Shown piece by piece: positions 58,501-63,640 of a DNA stretch of 64,000 bases. Source of the stretch: Diphasiastrum complanatum (lineage: Eukaryota > Streptophyta > Lycopodiopsida > Lycopodiales > Lycopodiaceae); the NCBI GenBank assembly GCA_029204225.1, contig CM055111.1:6884961-6948960 (forward strand), in the 5' to 3' direction. Under the pieces are notes generated by a model, which saw only the letters and a program-made list of their open reading frames with translations, searched no databases and was not told where the DNA came from. The position numbers were made by a program, and so were the translations under genes. The number at the start of each line of letters is the position of its first letter. Within the stretch, counting starts at the first letter, position 1.

Positions 58501-60554
58501 AGACGTCCGTCGATATACAATCTCACTTCACTCTCTGTTTTACCCCAAAGAACCTGTCTGTAAGTATGCTCCACACCAACAAAGTACCAATGTCGGGGAT
58601 TGAAGGGGTGATTGAAACACACAGAAGACTGTTTCCCCTTCCCGCTTGTTGTTTCGATAATCAACAAGCCATTCTGGAAATATGCTTCGATCCCTTCCTT
58701 GTCTGTGGATAGGAAACTGAAGAGTCTTGGCATACGAGCTGTTTCCTCTCCTCTAAGGTCATTGATACATGGAGCAGCTGATAAAGCCAATGATTTTGTA
58801 TTCGTTTCAGCTACTGTGGCTTGCATGACTCCTTCCGCAAAGCTCTCTATGTATAACCAAGTGGCAAATGCATATCCATTTGCAAATGGCCATTTGGCTT
58901 CTCCGGGAGCAAGTAAACCCGAGTTAACTCCATCAAACTCAAAACTGTATGAAGGTCCTTTGGTTTCTTCCCTCAGCATTGCCCTTTCCAAAGCAAACAT
59001 GAGGTCCAAGGAGATTTTTTCGGGTATAAGATCCCCTGCAATGTTGAGCCATTCTTGCAGATCAGAAACGCTTAGGCTATGAGCGCCCAGAGCTTCAATG
59101 GCATCCAACAATGGACCGTCATCACATTCCACCATCTGATCAGTCCTATCCACGCTTCGGTCATGAATGATAAAAAGAGTTCGTAATAGTACTAGCAGGA
59201 GACCTGCAGCAGAGCAAAGTGCTCTATTTCTTGTGCATGCGTTTAAGATCAGTGCCAAGGACTTCATCATCCTTGTCCTTGCAGAAATGCCAAGCTTTTT
59301 ATCAGGTACAGTTGGAAGCCAGGGAATGAGATTTCCTCCTAGAATAGCAGCACCTGCACCAAGCATAATTGGGGAAGCTGAACTCTCTTCTCCTCCATCG
59401 CAACCCTCTACAAAGCCCATTTTGGCAAGTACGTTATCCACTACCCACCATGTCACATCTTCACCATGATTGTTCTCATCATTTTCTAGAGAAACGGTCT
59501 CGTGCCCCGCAACAATTCTCCTCAATCTTTGCAAGCTCTTGCTGTCGGAGCCCTGAATTGCTGAGTCAATCAAGTGCACGAGGGAAGAGGATCCTTTTGC
59601 TAGATGCAATCCAGGTCTTTGGTGCAAAGGAGAATCCAACGGAGAAGCAAATGAGCTCTCCGCATCAAAAGAAGAGGACGACAATCGGGGGGCAGACGAG
59701 CTTTTAGGACTGACACTGAAAGAATGCTGGAAGGGTTCGAAAGAGTAGACCGAATCCCAAGCTCCTGCTGACTCCTGTTTTTCCCCCTCTGCAATGTCAT
59801 CAAATAATACATCTTCAAAATGATCTTCCTCTTCAACGGGTTTGACAAAAGATTTCTCCCAATTCTCGTTATCCTTTGTCCGCAGAGAGCTTATGTACTC
59901 TTCACATGAATGACAATCGCTATCGCTGTGCTCACTCTGCAGCTTACAGTTAGCTCTTTCTTGTTCTCCTGCAGTTGAAATGACTTCTCCATCGTTTTCG
60001 CTGTGCTTGCTCTGCAGCTTACAGCAGTTAGCTCTTTTTTGTTCTGGTGCAGTTGAAACGACTTTTCCATTGCTTGGAAACAATTTTGTTAAGGTGGCAA
60101 GTCTTACATTTGCAGAGCAAGAGGAGACAGAAGACGCAGGCGAATCAGCTATGCGTGCGCTACTGGGATCGCAAGGATTTATTTCTGATATACACGTACC
60201 TTGGATCCCAGAATTTCGTGTGTCTTCCAGTACGCTCCATTTGAAAGAAATTTCACGAGCTAAGGAATCATTGAATGGATCATCCTCCTTGATCTGTTTG
60301 CGTCTATCAGCTTGAGTAGTAGAAGAACATCGTTCTTCTTCACAGCCATCGCCATCATCATTTATCTGGCGCCCAAGGGAACTAAGATTATTCACGCTGA
60401 ATTCATCCACGAACAAATCTTCCTGTACTCCAACTGCTAACATCATTCCGTGTTTATAACCAAAAGCAGTTCCATCAAAACTAGTAGTACATGCTCTGGT
60501 TGAATCTTGATCATCATCAAAAGTTGGAGCAGAGGTGTTTCTCCGACTATCCAT
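9815..60554 (-). CDS. BEACH-domain protein, BCHC1/BCHC2-like (14 exons, 3' end not in window)
   Basis: Exons in order: 60554-58121, 56896-56145, 52739-52020, 51587-51453, 50377-50273, 49742-49626, 44619-44543, 43196-43115, 41561-41367, 37350-36758, 25559-25475, 19737-19543, 10937-10407, 9967-9815. All junctions keep phase and give 6,174 coding bases. Landmarks of the plant BCHC class are seen in order: an [10 protein letters not shown] LamG/ConA-like domain, [82 protein letters not shown] and [12 protein letters not shown]. Known BCHC proteins are about 2,900 residues and end in PH, BEACH and WD40 domains; about 900 residues are therefore missing to the left. BEACH proteins act in membrane traffic and RNA-granule biology; that role is family knowledge, not seen here. 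The last exon has an apparent frameshift. Confidence 0.85.
10407..10937 (-). CDS. BCHC-like gene, exon 13
   Basis: 177 codons, phase 0. It begins [21 protein letters not shown], matching the conserved [13 protein letters not shown] motif. It continues through a variable basic segment to V-Q-R-R-T and a R-W-N-I-L-K-A-M-N helix, ending R-H-L-E-E before GTGTGT. Acceptor GCAAACAG. Confidence 0.87.
11485..11510. repeat. (AT)13 tract and left target duplication of the hAT element
   Basis: A pure AT dinucleotide run ending directly at the left terminus CATAGGTCCC. Its last eight bases, ATATATAT, equal the first eight after the right terminus, consistent with the 8-bp target duplication of hAT elements, though a repeat target makes this ambiguous. 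Confidence 0.75.
11521..11602. promoter_or_regulatory. Left subterminal GGTACC array
   Basis: Six copies of the palindrome GGTACC in about 75 bases, several as the longer palindrome GGTACCGCGGTACC. hAT transposases bind short repeated motifs near the ends through their BED finger, so this is the likely binding array. That role is inferred from other hAT elements. Confidence 0.7.
11882..15608 (+). pseudogene. hAT transposase with AT-hook tail, interrupted
   Basis: Exons about 11,882-13,755, 13,870-14,215, 14,309-14,470 and 14,573 to 15,608, with clean donors (GTAAGC, GTATGC, GTGATA) and CAG acceptors, all in phase. Domains: BED-type zinc finger at residues about 30-75 (CRYC, then H and C), proline-rich linker, DUF659 core (SDGWTD near residue 380; [22 protein letters not shown]), then the hAT dimerisation region in exons 2-3 ([17 protein letters not shown]). 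The last exon is proline-rich and ends with two AT-hook cores ([14 protein letters not shown]) and an acidic tail. Breaks: in-frame TAG at 13,616, a frameshift between about 14,714 and 14,803 near two C5 runs, and in-frame TAG at 15,465. Otherwise well preserved, so inactivation looks recent. Confidence 0.82.
15609..16131. other. Spacer between the two convergent hAT-element ORFs
   Basis: AT-rich sequence holding the probable 3' ends and polyadenylation regions of the transposase gene and of the opposite-strand ORF. AATAAA occurs at about 15,892. No coding pattern is seen. Confidence 0.45.
16132..16539 (-). CDS. Second ORF of the hAT element: charged coiled-coil protein
   Basis: 135 codons (or 121 from the ATG at 16,497, M-A-E-R-I-P-P-K-P). 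The first half is a highly charged helix rich in R, E and K ([15 protein letters not shown]), then a short [10 protein letters not shown] hinge and a second charged helix ([14 protein letters not shown]), ending in an acidic tail. It is convergent with the transposase. I do not recognise a family. The opposite frames at this place are also open (leucine/serine-rich), so chance openness from GC-rich sequence is possible. It could be a capsid-like or helper protein of the transposon, or noise. Confidence 0.5.
   Translation of the reverse strand: MFKDQGAVRRRSIEMAERIPPKPEGEARRKLEEDIRRHNERHRKQEADIREMLRQTRQRNPEPEPPAPAVDPVPAVELDLDEQIGMNFTRRQLIMVRERAARRRANQEAARANREAEQERQNNAPDEGEESVEDQ
16720..16885. 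repeat. Two tandem copies of a unit of about 83 bases in the hAT element
   Basis: The unit starts CATGTGCCTC, runs through CCCCCATGTGATGCT and ends with TGTTGGTCTCCCATTGG and a TCTGCTCAC motif. The second copy differs at a few bases, and a third partial copy starts at about 16,886. It lies upstream of the minus-strand ORF, so it could be part of its promoter or leader. Confidence 0.65.
17046..17148. promoter_or_regulatory. Right subterminal GGTACC array
   Basis: Seven GGTACC palindromes in about 95 bases, some in the form GGTACCGCGGATCCCAG or GGCGGTACC. This mirrors the left array and marks the right end of the hAT element. Confidence 0.7.
17149..17180. repeat. (AT)16 tract, right target duplication of the hAT element
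   Basis: Pure AT run beginning exactly after the right terminus GTACTATG, matching the AT run before the left terminus. Confidence 0.75.
17756..17907. repeat. Hairpin element of about 150 bases (MITE-like)
   Basis: Left arm 17,761-17,814 (CACCATGGCTGAGGGTGCAG, then AGGGC and GTGTAGCAAG) pairs with right arm 17,855-17,904 (CTTGCTACAC, then GCCCTGTCTGCACCTTCAG and ATGGTG). The loop is about 40 bases. Arms are roughly 85% matched by eye. It is a foldback or MITE insertion in intron 12. Confidence 0.65.
17910..19542. other. Intron 12 remainder, no gene recognised
   Basis: AT-rich intron sequence before exon 12. Short repeats of TTGTTTTCTACTCC occur near 18,017-18,110. No coding similarity is seen on either strand. 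Confidence 0.4.
19543..19737 (-). CDS. BCHC-like gene, exon 12
   Basis: 65 codons, phase 0, starting [12 protein letters not shown] and ending V-P-S-T-E before GTATTT. It contains [14 protein letters not shown], a strong family signature. Acceptor TTTGTTTCAG. Confidence 0.87.
20322..20907 (-). pseudogene. LINE-type reverse transcriptase C-terminal fragment
   Basis: Minus-strand reading ends with a Cys/His motif, R-I-C-Q-L-C-S, then [13 protein letters not shown] and G-R-Y-H-C-L. This CxxC...H...C pattern is the zinc-binding end of many non-LTR retrotransposon polyproteins. The upstream part reads F-R-L-G-A-Y and is broken between frames. The reverse transcriptase core is absent, as expected for a 5'-truncated LINE copy. 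Confidence 0.6.
20914..21271 (+). repeat. LTR of a truncated Ty3/gypsy element
   Basis: Starts TGTTACGAGCTCGTAAC and ends GATCGATTACA, the TG...CA form of an LTR, 358 bases. It is followed directly by CTGGTATCAGAGCC, the initiator tRNA-Met primer-binding site. CTCTATATCAGGG near 21,197 could be its TATA region. No second LTR is found in the window. Confidence 0.65.
21273..21286 (+). other. Primer-binding site (tRNA-Met type)
   Basis: TGGTATCAGAGCC, complementary to the 3' end of plant initiator tRNA-Met, immediately after the LTR. It fixes the plus-strand orientation of the element. Confidence 0.75.
22130..22840 (+). pseudogene. Ty3/gypsy gag fragment
   Basis: The open frame from about 22,312 encodes the retrotransposon gag domain: [10 protein letters not shown], then [12 protein letters not shown] and [12 protein letters not shown] near-frame leader begins at about 22,138 with an ATG and an acidic stretch. 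The gag stops matching near 22,840, where a LINE fragment of the opposite strand begins, so protease and polymerase are missing. It belongs with the LTR at 20,914-21,271. Confidence 0.7.
22800..23141 (-). pseudogene. Second LINE C-terminal fragment
   Basis: The minus strand shows R-I-C-Q-L-C-S, then [14 protein letters not shown] and G-R-Y-H-C-L-F, the same zinc motif as at 20,322-20,907 but clearly diverged, so it is a separate copy of the same LINE family. It borders the truncated gypsy gag on its left. Confidence 0.6.
23150..23835 (+). repeat. Probable LTR and primer-binding region of a Tat/Athila-like element
   Basis: At about 23,400 a palindromic TATA box (CCACTATATATAGTGG) is followed by a T/C-rich leader. 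At 23,806-23,833 is a GGAACTGTTGCCGGGGAGCT string that resembles the GGCGCCGTTGCCGGGGA primer-binding region of Tat/Athila retrotransposons. No coding region of such an element follows, so it may be a solo or truncated LTR. The left boundary is unclear. Confidence 0.4.
23836..25474. other. Intron 11 remainder, no gene recognised
   Basis: AT-rich sequence, probably decayed retroelement leader in its first part. No coding match on either strand. Confidence 0.35.
25475..25559 (-). CDS. BCHC-like gene, exon 11
   Basis: 85 bases completing a cysteine codon, then V-L-A-P-L-L and [18 protein letters not shown], ending before GTTTGT. Acceptor TATTTGCAG. It is separated from exon 10 by an 11-kb intron holding a complete retrotransposon, and was found by frame and family match because it is too short to stand out alone. 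Confidence 0.82.
27299..27747 (+). repeat. Left LTR of the chromovirus
   Basis: Begins AGTTATGGACT and ends TTCGTAACT, so the ends form an inverted AGTTA...TAACT rather than the usual TG...CA. CTATAAGTAGGGA at about 27,556 is a likely TATA box, with CTCTCT-rich leader after it. Confidence 0.85.
27748..27760 (+). other. Chromovirus primer-binding site (tRNA-Met)
   Basis: TGGTATCAGAGCA directly abuts the left LTR and matches the 3' end of initiator tRNA-Met, the primer used by many plant LTR retrotransposons. Confidence 0.85.
28437..29281 (+). CDS. Chromovirus gag
   Basis: I start at the ATG at 28,437 (M-A-H-S-P-T-P-S-E). A predicted helix, F-R-R-M-D-E-T-L, is followed by a proline-rich linker. 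The retrotransposon gag core then reads [13 protein letters not shown] and A-A-T-W-W-R-V-Y. The frame meets TGA at about 29,281 but continues in the same frame into the zinc knuckle (C-L-C-C, then H and C at about 29,452-29,490), so this TGA looks like a mutated CGA. The nucleocapsid is encoded beyond the stop. Confidence 0.8.
29282..33013 (+). pseudogene. Chromovirus pol (protease, RT, RNase H, integrase, chromodomain)
   Basis: In order: CCHC knuckle; protease ([11 protein letters not shown], where the usual DTG/DSG is DTC); reverse transcriptase with [18 protein letters not shown] and Y-F-D-D-I-L; RNase H with E-T-D-A-S-N and A-D-A-L; integrase with zinc region, S-M-D-F-I-L-G-L-P and S-D-R-D-S-K-F; GPY-like motif P-R-Y-Y-G-P; and a final chromodomain-like stretch, F-L-V-Q-C-D-G, then A-T-W-E-P. 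In-frame stops: TGA near 30,921, TAG near 32,178 and TAG near 32,250. Most are one C-to-T or G-to-A change from a sense codon, as expected for decay of a methylated element. Confidence 0.88.
33119..33567 (+). repeat. Right LTR of the chromovirus
   Basis: Same 449 bases as the left LTR with scattered substitutions. It follows a short purine run (GGGGAG) that is the likely polypurine tract, and is followed by the target duplicate GCTAC. Confidence 0.85.
33864..34205 (-). repeat. Truncated LTR of an inverted chromovirus relative
   Basis: Read on the minus strand this matches the LTR above from GGCCCTTTTTTATTCATT to its end TTCGTAACT, with more differences and small indels. The 5' part of the LTR is missing and joins integrase sequence directly. 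Confidence 0.75.
34206..34790 (-). pseudogene. Inverted chromovirus pol fragment (RNase H and integrase start)
   Basis: The minus strand reads [27 protein letters not shown] and A-D-A-L-S-R-L, then the linker to the integrase zinc domain with a frameshift near 34,270. It is closely related to the full element nearby but in the opposite orientation. The rest of integrase is deleted up to the LTR. Confidence 0.8.
34785..34960 (-). pseudogene. Non-LTR retrotransposon RT fragment
   Basis: The minus strand gives [15 protein letters not shown], the conserved YLG motif after the reverse transcriptase core in LINE polyproteins. It joins directly to the inverted chromovirus RNase H at about 34,785, so one element inserted into or recombined with the other. 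Confidence 0.55.
34961..36757. other. Intron 10, 5' part (transcript sense), no gene recognised
   Basis: AT-rich sequence with no coding match. It lies just after exon 10 in transcript sense. Confidence 0.4.
36758..37350 (-). CDS. BCHC-like gene, exon 10
   Basis: 593 bases from V-I-A-P-E-L-D-V to L-L-Q-W, ending in phase 2 before GTATTT. It holds [27 protein letters not shown] and [13 protein letters not shown]. Acceptor TATTTGAGCAG. Compared with known BCHC proteins, the join from exon 9 to exon 10 lacks a variable serine-rich linker; it may be short here, or a small exon in intron 9 is missed. Confidence 0.85.
37351..41366. other. Intron 9; decayed LTR-retroelement traces
   Basis: I find no coding match, but two plus-strand strings resemble mutated tRNA-Met primer sites (near 38,775, ATTGGTGTCAAGAAGC, and near 39,628, TTGGTAGTAGAGTC). 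AGTATAAATAGGGACC near 40,370 looks like an LTR TATA box. These suggest old LTR elements without readable proteins. A missed small exon of the BCHC-like gene cannot be ruled out. Confidence 0.35.
41367..41561 (-). CDS. BCHC-like gene, exon 9 (alanine-rich helix)
   Basis: 65 codons, phase 0. The first half is alanine-rich ([14 protein letters not shown]), followed by [14 protein letters not shown], a conserved family motif. Acceptor GATTTTCAG and donor GTAAGT. Confidence 0.85.
43115..43196 (-). CDS. BCHC-like gene, exon 8
   Basis: 82 bases completing the split codon and then [19 protein letters not shown], ending V-R-E-L-Q-K-Q before GTACAG. The acceptor is GGTGCAG. Confidence 0.85.
44543..44619 (-). 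CDS. BCHC-like gene, exon 7
   Basis: 77 bases encode [20 protein letters not shown] and then G-E-Q-R-M-R, ending in phase 2 before GTAAGT. The acceptor is TTGGCTAG. The sequence matches the IHCAEWLSIVGGSSTGEQR stretch of plant BCHC proteins. Confidence 0.85.
45871..46022. repeat. Two tandem copies of a 76-bp unit
   Basis: The unit starts TGACATGTGTCACTCAT and includes ACCAAGTGTCCC and TGACACGTGT, ending in a (T)TGAC...GTCAAC motif. Copies differ at about ten positions. It lies upstream of the copia gag and may be part of its LTR. Confidence 0.65.
46228..47845 (+). pseudogene. Ty1/copia polyprotein fragment (gag and integrase)
   Basis: 46,228-46,551 encodes the copia-type gag ([22 protein letters not shown]). 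About 46,870-46,960 holds the pre-integrase motif (W-H-F-R-L-G-H-L). 47,050-47,340 is the integrase core ([21 protein letters not shown]), then after a frameshift [16 protein letters not shown] second frameshift near 47,535 leads to G-S-K-P-S-F-K-H and I-F-I-G-Y-S. Reverse transcriptase and RNase H are missing. It lies in intron 6, antisense to the BCHC-like gene. Confidence 0.8.
47846..47975 (+). pseudogene. Gypsy integrase scrap fused to the copia fragment
   Basis: A short frame reads [10 protein letters not shown] and then F-L-Y-E-N-I-I and F-G-C-P, typical of Tat/Athila-type gypsy integrase. It begins exactly where copia similarity ends, so two unrelated elements are joined here. Confidence 0.65.
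49516..49585. repeat. (CT)n microsatellite, about 70 bases
   Basis: Almost pure CT on the plus strand, so GA in the transcript of the BCHC-like gene. It lies in intron 6, about 40 bases after the exon 6 donor. Confidence 0.95.
49626..49742 (-). CDS. BCHC-like gene, exon 6
   Basis: 39 codons, phase 0, starting A-K-A-R-K-L-C and ending R-I-E-D-G-W-K. It contains [10 protein letters not shown]. Acceptor ATATGCAG and donor GTAGAT. Its donor lies about 40 bases upstream, in transcript sense, of a (GA)n microsatellite. Confidence 0.85.
50273..50377 (-). CDS. BCHC-like gene, exon 5
   Basis: 35 codons, phase 0 at both ends, starting D-I-F-I-L-A and ending E-I-L-I-S-N-Y-E. The string T-E-W-P-D-W-I-L is a strong family signature. 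Acceptor ATTCAG and donor GTTGTT. Confidence 0.86.
50770..50990. repeat. Short tandem repeats in intron 4
   Basis: Two copies of a unit containing CTCTTAAAATATGTGGGGCCC (second with CTCCTAAAATATG), about 65 bases apart. They are followed by three imperfect copies of a unit of about 35 bases with ATTTCATCCATGAG. No coding pattern. Confidence 0.55.
51453..51587 (-). CDS. BCHC-like gene, exon 4
   Basis: 45 codons, phase 0 at both ends, starting A-N-T-L-S-S-E-D and ending R-A-L-Q. The conserved core is [13 protein letters not shown]. Acceptor TTTATGCAG and donor GTAACT are seen. Confidence 0.85.
52020..52739 (-). CDS. BCHC-like gene, exon 3
   Basis: 240 codons in phase 0. Starts [12 protein letters not shown] after ATGTTGCAG and ends at V-G-S-E before GTGCTC. 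The middle (about residues 40-130 of the exon) is an acidic, low-complexity linker that varies between species. Near the end, [15 protein letters not shown] is conserved. Confidence 0.87.
52949..53925. mobile_element. hAT-like non-autonomous element, about 1 kb
   Basis: The left end TAGGGATGTAAAAGGAAC fits the common hAT terminus TAGGGATG-A. The right end, read inward, is CGGGTATTGATTTTTTTTTCGGTTC, a diverged counterpart. Both end regions carry many GGTTCT/AGAACC motifs. No coding frame is present. No clear 8-bp duplication is found, so the exact ends are uncertain. Confidence 0.5.
54530..54745. mobile_element. Small foldback element with TTCCGGAA motifs
   Basis: The left part holds TTCGTTCCGAACG, TTTCCGG and ATTCCGGAATG; the right part holds CGTTCCGGAAAG and GTTCTGGAACGGG. 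The centre is AT-rich. Similar clustering of a palindrome at both ends with an AT-rich middle is typical of non-autonomous hAT elements. Termini are not resolved. Confidence 0.45.
54746..56144. other. Intron 2, 5' part (transcript sense), no gene recognised
   Basis: Nothing coding is recognised on either strand between the TTCCGGAA element and exon 2. Confidence 0.4.
56145..56896 (-). CDS. BCHC-like gene, exon 2 (neurobeachin-type helical region)
   Basis: Starts after TTGCTCCAG and encodes about 250 residues beginning [13 protein letters not shown]. It includes [15 protein letters not shown] and [10 protein letters not shown], both hallmarks of the region after the LamG domain in plant BCHC proteins. 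It ends CACCAG at 56,145. The following intron begins GCAAGT, a GC-AG donor in a good consensus, not GT. Confidence 0.88.
56897..58120. other. Intron 1, no gene recognised
   Basis: Simple intron sequence between exons 1 and 2 without recognised repeats. Confidence 0.5.
58121..60554 (-). CDS. BCHC-like gene, coding exon 1 (acidic N-terminus, LamG/ConA-like domain)
   Basis: Encodes 811 residues plus one base. I start at the ATG at 60,554 (M-D-S-R-R-N-T-S) because it follows TTTATTCCTCAG, a strong splice acceptor, suggesting an intron in the 5' UTR. An upstream in-frame ATG at 60,617 would add 21 residues. Residues about 1-330 are low-complexity, acidic and serine-rich. A helical region with [13 protein letters not shown] and [15 protein letters not shown] follows. 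Residues about 535-735 form the concanavalin-like domain ([37 protein letters not shown]). The exon ends GCATCAG before GTACAT, in phase 1. Confidence 0.88.
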
Positions 60555-61850
60555 CTGAGGAATAAACAGTGCTAATAAGATCACCTCTCCAACAAAGTCC
60601 TGTCTCACGTGAGGCACTTTATGTGACTCAAAATATTTCTTGCAATCAAGAACTTTTAGAATGCCAATCCCAGTATGAACTAATTCTCTCTCTGTTCCTG
60701 TTCAAGAAGCATGAAACACATCTGTTCCTGATTTTGAAACTTAAACCTGTTGCACAATCAGGAGCAGCCAATCTGTACGAGCATGAGCTCAGGCTCAGCT
60801 CCTGATTCAGCAACTTATTCTTTTGTACAAACGGTAGATGTCGATAACACAAAAATAATACAATAGTGATGCTGATGATGAATAAAGAGCTCAATTAACC
60901 CACGGCTCGTATAAATCTATATTAATATTGATGCGATCAACAAAAGGAAGGCGGAGTATGAAAAAAAAGCTCCGACCTGCATCAAACATCAGATCAATCA
61001 GAAATGGCTGTCTAAACAAACAAAGTCCAATTCAAAACTTACACATCATCAAAATTGACTCAAACATCAGATCAATCAGAAATGGCGGTCTAATCACACA
61101 CAGTCCGGTTCAAAACTTACACATCAGCAAAAAATAGTGATGCTGAGGATGAATAGAGAGCTCAATTAATCCACGGGCTCGTATAAATCTATATTACTTT
61201 TGATGCGATCAAAAAAAGGAAGGCGGAGTATCAAAAAAAGGCTCCGAGCTGCATCAAACATCAGATCAATCAGAAATGGTGGTCCAAACACACAAAGTCC
61301 AATTCAAAACTTACATATCACCAAAAAATCACAGCGGAAAGAAATTTTCAACGAAATTGTAATCCTATACCGCAACTTTTCCTTCTGCAACGCAAGCGAA
61401 TGCAAATCAGCTGCTGCTTGACATCACAACTGCGCATCCAGACTGCGCTACAGATCCTACAATCACCAAATTTACGAGAGACGATCGAGCAATCCGATCA
61501 GACAAAGCGATCGAAAAGACGAAAAGACACAGCTGAATGGATCGTACAGTGTACGGAAATCTCAATTCAAGAAACAAAGCAAAAAGCTGCGACGATCGTT
61601 CCCACTTTCACAGCAAATGGAAGGGAATCCCACCGGCTAAACCGGTCGCCAGGCCACATCACCTGGAACAGCCAGCGGTTACTAACGATTTCCCCAAGGG
61701 CCTCCCCATTGCCACCTGGAACATCCGGTTGCCCGCAAACACAAAGAAGGAACCAGAAAGTCACAAACGTTGTCTACTTTACTTTGGAAGGCATGGGACC
61801 AGCGACCGCCCATTTTCCACATCATCATTTCCATAAAATGCAATAAATAA
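60555..61850 (-). promoter_or_regulatory. Probable 5' UTR with intron and promoter of the BCHC-like gene
   Basis: The coding start directly follows TTTATTCCTCAG, a splice acceptor. Candidate leader donors (GTAAGTTTTGAA on the minus strand) occur at about 61,314, 61,120 and 61,042, inside the tandem repeat. The stretch 61,360-61,800 is less AT-rich and could be the first leader exon. TATA-like strings occur near 61,850-61,870. Transcript data would be needed to place the start. Confidence 0.4.
60864..61330. repeat. Nested tandem repeats upstream of the coding start
   Basis: A large unit starts TAGTGATGCTGATGATGAAT at 60,864 and again at 61,136. Within it a smaller unit of about 78 bases (CATCAGATCAATCAGAAATGG to CAAAACTTACACATCA) occurs twice in the first copy and once in the second, so three times in total. 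Confidence 0.8.
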
Positions 61851-62900
61851 ATATTAAATATATTATTATATCCAAATTTTATAAGGGTGTCCCCAGTAAT
61901 AAAAGCAAAGTGGGGTCTAGAATCTTTTTCAGTGATCACATTTTGAAGCCTAAATTTTAAAATAAAAAGTGGCCTTTGAGTAGTTAGGGGGCATTGAAAT
62001 GTGGCAATATACCTAATAAGAAACGTGTCATAATCAATTGTTTTAAATAATTCTAGGCCACTAAGGAAAGGAAACTTGTGACTTCATATGTCAATAGAAT
62101 CTTAGGATATGAATACATTTGTTGACACTTTTCAACACTGGTGTGTGAAAAACTATAATCCATTCAACAAGAGACTCCTTCCAACTTTAAAAATATAAGT
62201 ATTCGATTTCATTTTTTACGAGGAAGGCTAGGTGTGAAAACATATTCATGTTCTATGGATAACATCGATTTCCACTTTTTAAAATGGTCATCAAACACCT
62301 ATATTCCATTGACATGAAACTAGCAACGCAATTTTATCCCACCAACATAGGGCGTGGAAACGCAAAAGTAAAAGTGAGTCAACTAGGATGAATAATGAAT
62401 TTGAGTAACATGCCATTTCAAACATAGAGACTATAACAAAATCATGGCAAAAGCTCACAAAGAGCTATCAAATATTAAAGCGGACATGAATTAAAGCTAT
62501 CAAATATTTACAAGCGAACCATTTTTTGAAGTTCTCTCATATGCAAGATCGTTGTTTTAGGTACCAATATTTTCGCGATCGCGAAGGATGACCACTCAAG
62601 TTATTGCAAAGTTTCAAGTTATGAGATTTGTACATATTGATATAAAAGTTCTTTAATCTATTTGCAATCGAACGATCTTTTACAATTTCTAGTATTTCAG
62701 CATGAAAGACATCAAAAAAACTACTATGAGTTAGGTCGAAAAGCGATTTTTCGGTGGCTTTCGAGCGTGTTCTTGCACACGCCTATTGAAGTTGGTAGTT
62801 TCTCCAATGTAAATCCGCTTGCTCTCCAATGTAAATCAACTTGCCAACGTGCGATGCTATTTTGTATAATGTGATGTGCTTGTTCGCGGCCGTTTCACAA
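61850..62900. other. No gene recognised
   Basis: AT-rich sequence upstream of the BCHC-like gene, before the gypsy remnant on the right. No coding match or clear repeat. Confidence 0.4.
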
Positions 62901-62989
62901 GGGGAGGCAAGGAGGAATCCTGCGAGAAAGATGTCATTTCAATTATCAATTACTTCATGATGAAACAAGATTTATTGTGAATCGTCCCT

Positions 62990-63640
62990 GGTGGTGGTAG
63001 ATCTACAATGACTCACATCTTGGAAAGATCAATGGTGATTATGTGCCTTGATACAATGTGGCCTAGAATCAAGTCGTGTGTCACCCAAAATTGACACTTT
63101 TCTAGGTTCAAGGAGATCTTATACTTGCGGCATTGTCTTAGAACTTTCTCCAGTTGAGATAGATGCTCGTTGTTAGGTCCATGCACACACAGATCATCTG
63201 AGAATATCTCCAGAAACTTTTGCAAGTAGTCTTTGAATGCCATTTGCATAACTCTCTGAACAGTGCTCGAGACACCCTAAAACCGTGAGGGCATTAGCTT
63301 ATAGGCATAGGTACCCCATTCAATGGAAAATGCGGTCTTATGTTTATCTTCAAGCACAATCTTTCCTTGATTGAGGCAGCTGAACTGTCTAGAAAATTGT
63401 AGGCTACGCGATCTAAAACACTTTCTATGAAAGGAAAAATGATCCTTCCTTGTCATGACATTTAAGGCTTTCAAATTCACACAGATTCGCATCTTGTCAT
63501 TCTTCTTGGGTACTATAACTATAGGCGATACCCATTCTATGTGCTCGAATTCATAAATGAAATCGATGTCGAGTAGCTTCTCCAGCTGTTGTTTGATTAA
63601 GTTGTGTAGTTCGGGTTACAACGATATTACCGACTCACCT
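62990..63640 (-). pseudogene. Degenerate Ty3/gypsy reverse transcriptase
   Basis: The minus strand reads, from the right, W-V-S-P-I-V-I-V-P-K-K, then R-I-C-V-N-L-K-A-L-N. A degenerate stretch follows, then H-K-T-A-F and Y-A-Y-K-L-M-P. After a frame change come F-L-E-I-F-S-D-D-L-C-V-H-G, a decayed YxDD region, and L-N-L-E-K-C-Q-F-W-V, then L-G-H-I-V-S. This is the Tat/Athila-like order. Several frameshifts and a damaged catalytic motif mean it is dead. Confidence 0.7.

Noticed and set aside
58612-60315. Plus-strand frames opposite exon 1
   Set aside because: They are antisense shadows of a long conserved exon.
61200-61846. Small plus-strand frames upstream of the BEACH gene
   Set aside because: They lie within tandem repeats and likely leader sequence, and show no conserved motif.
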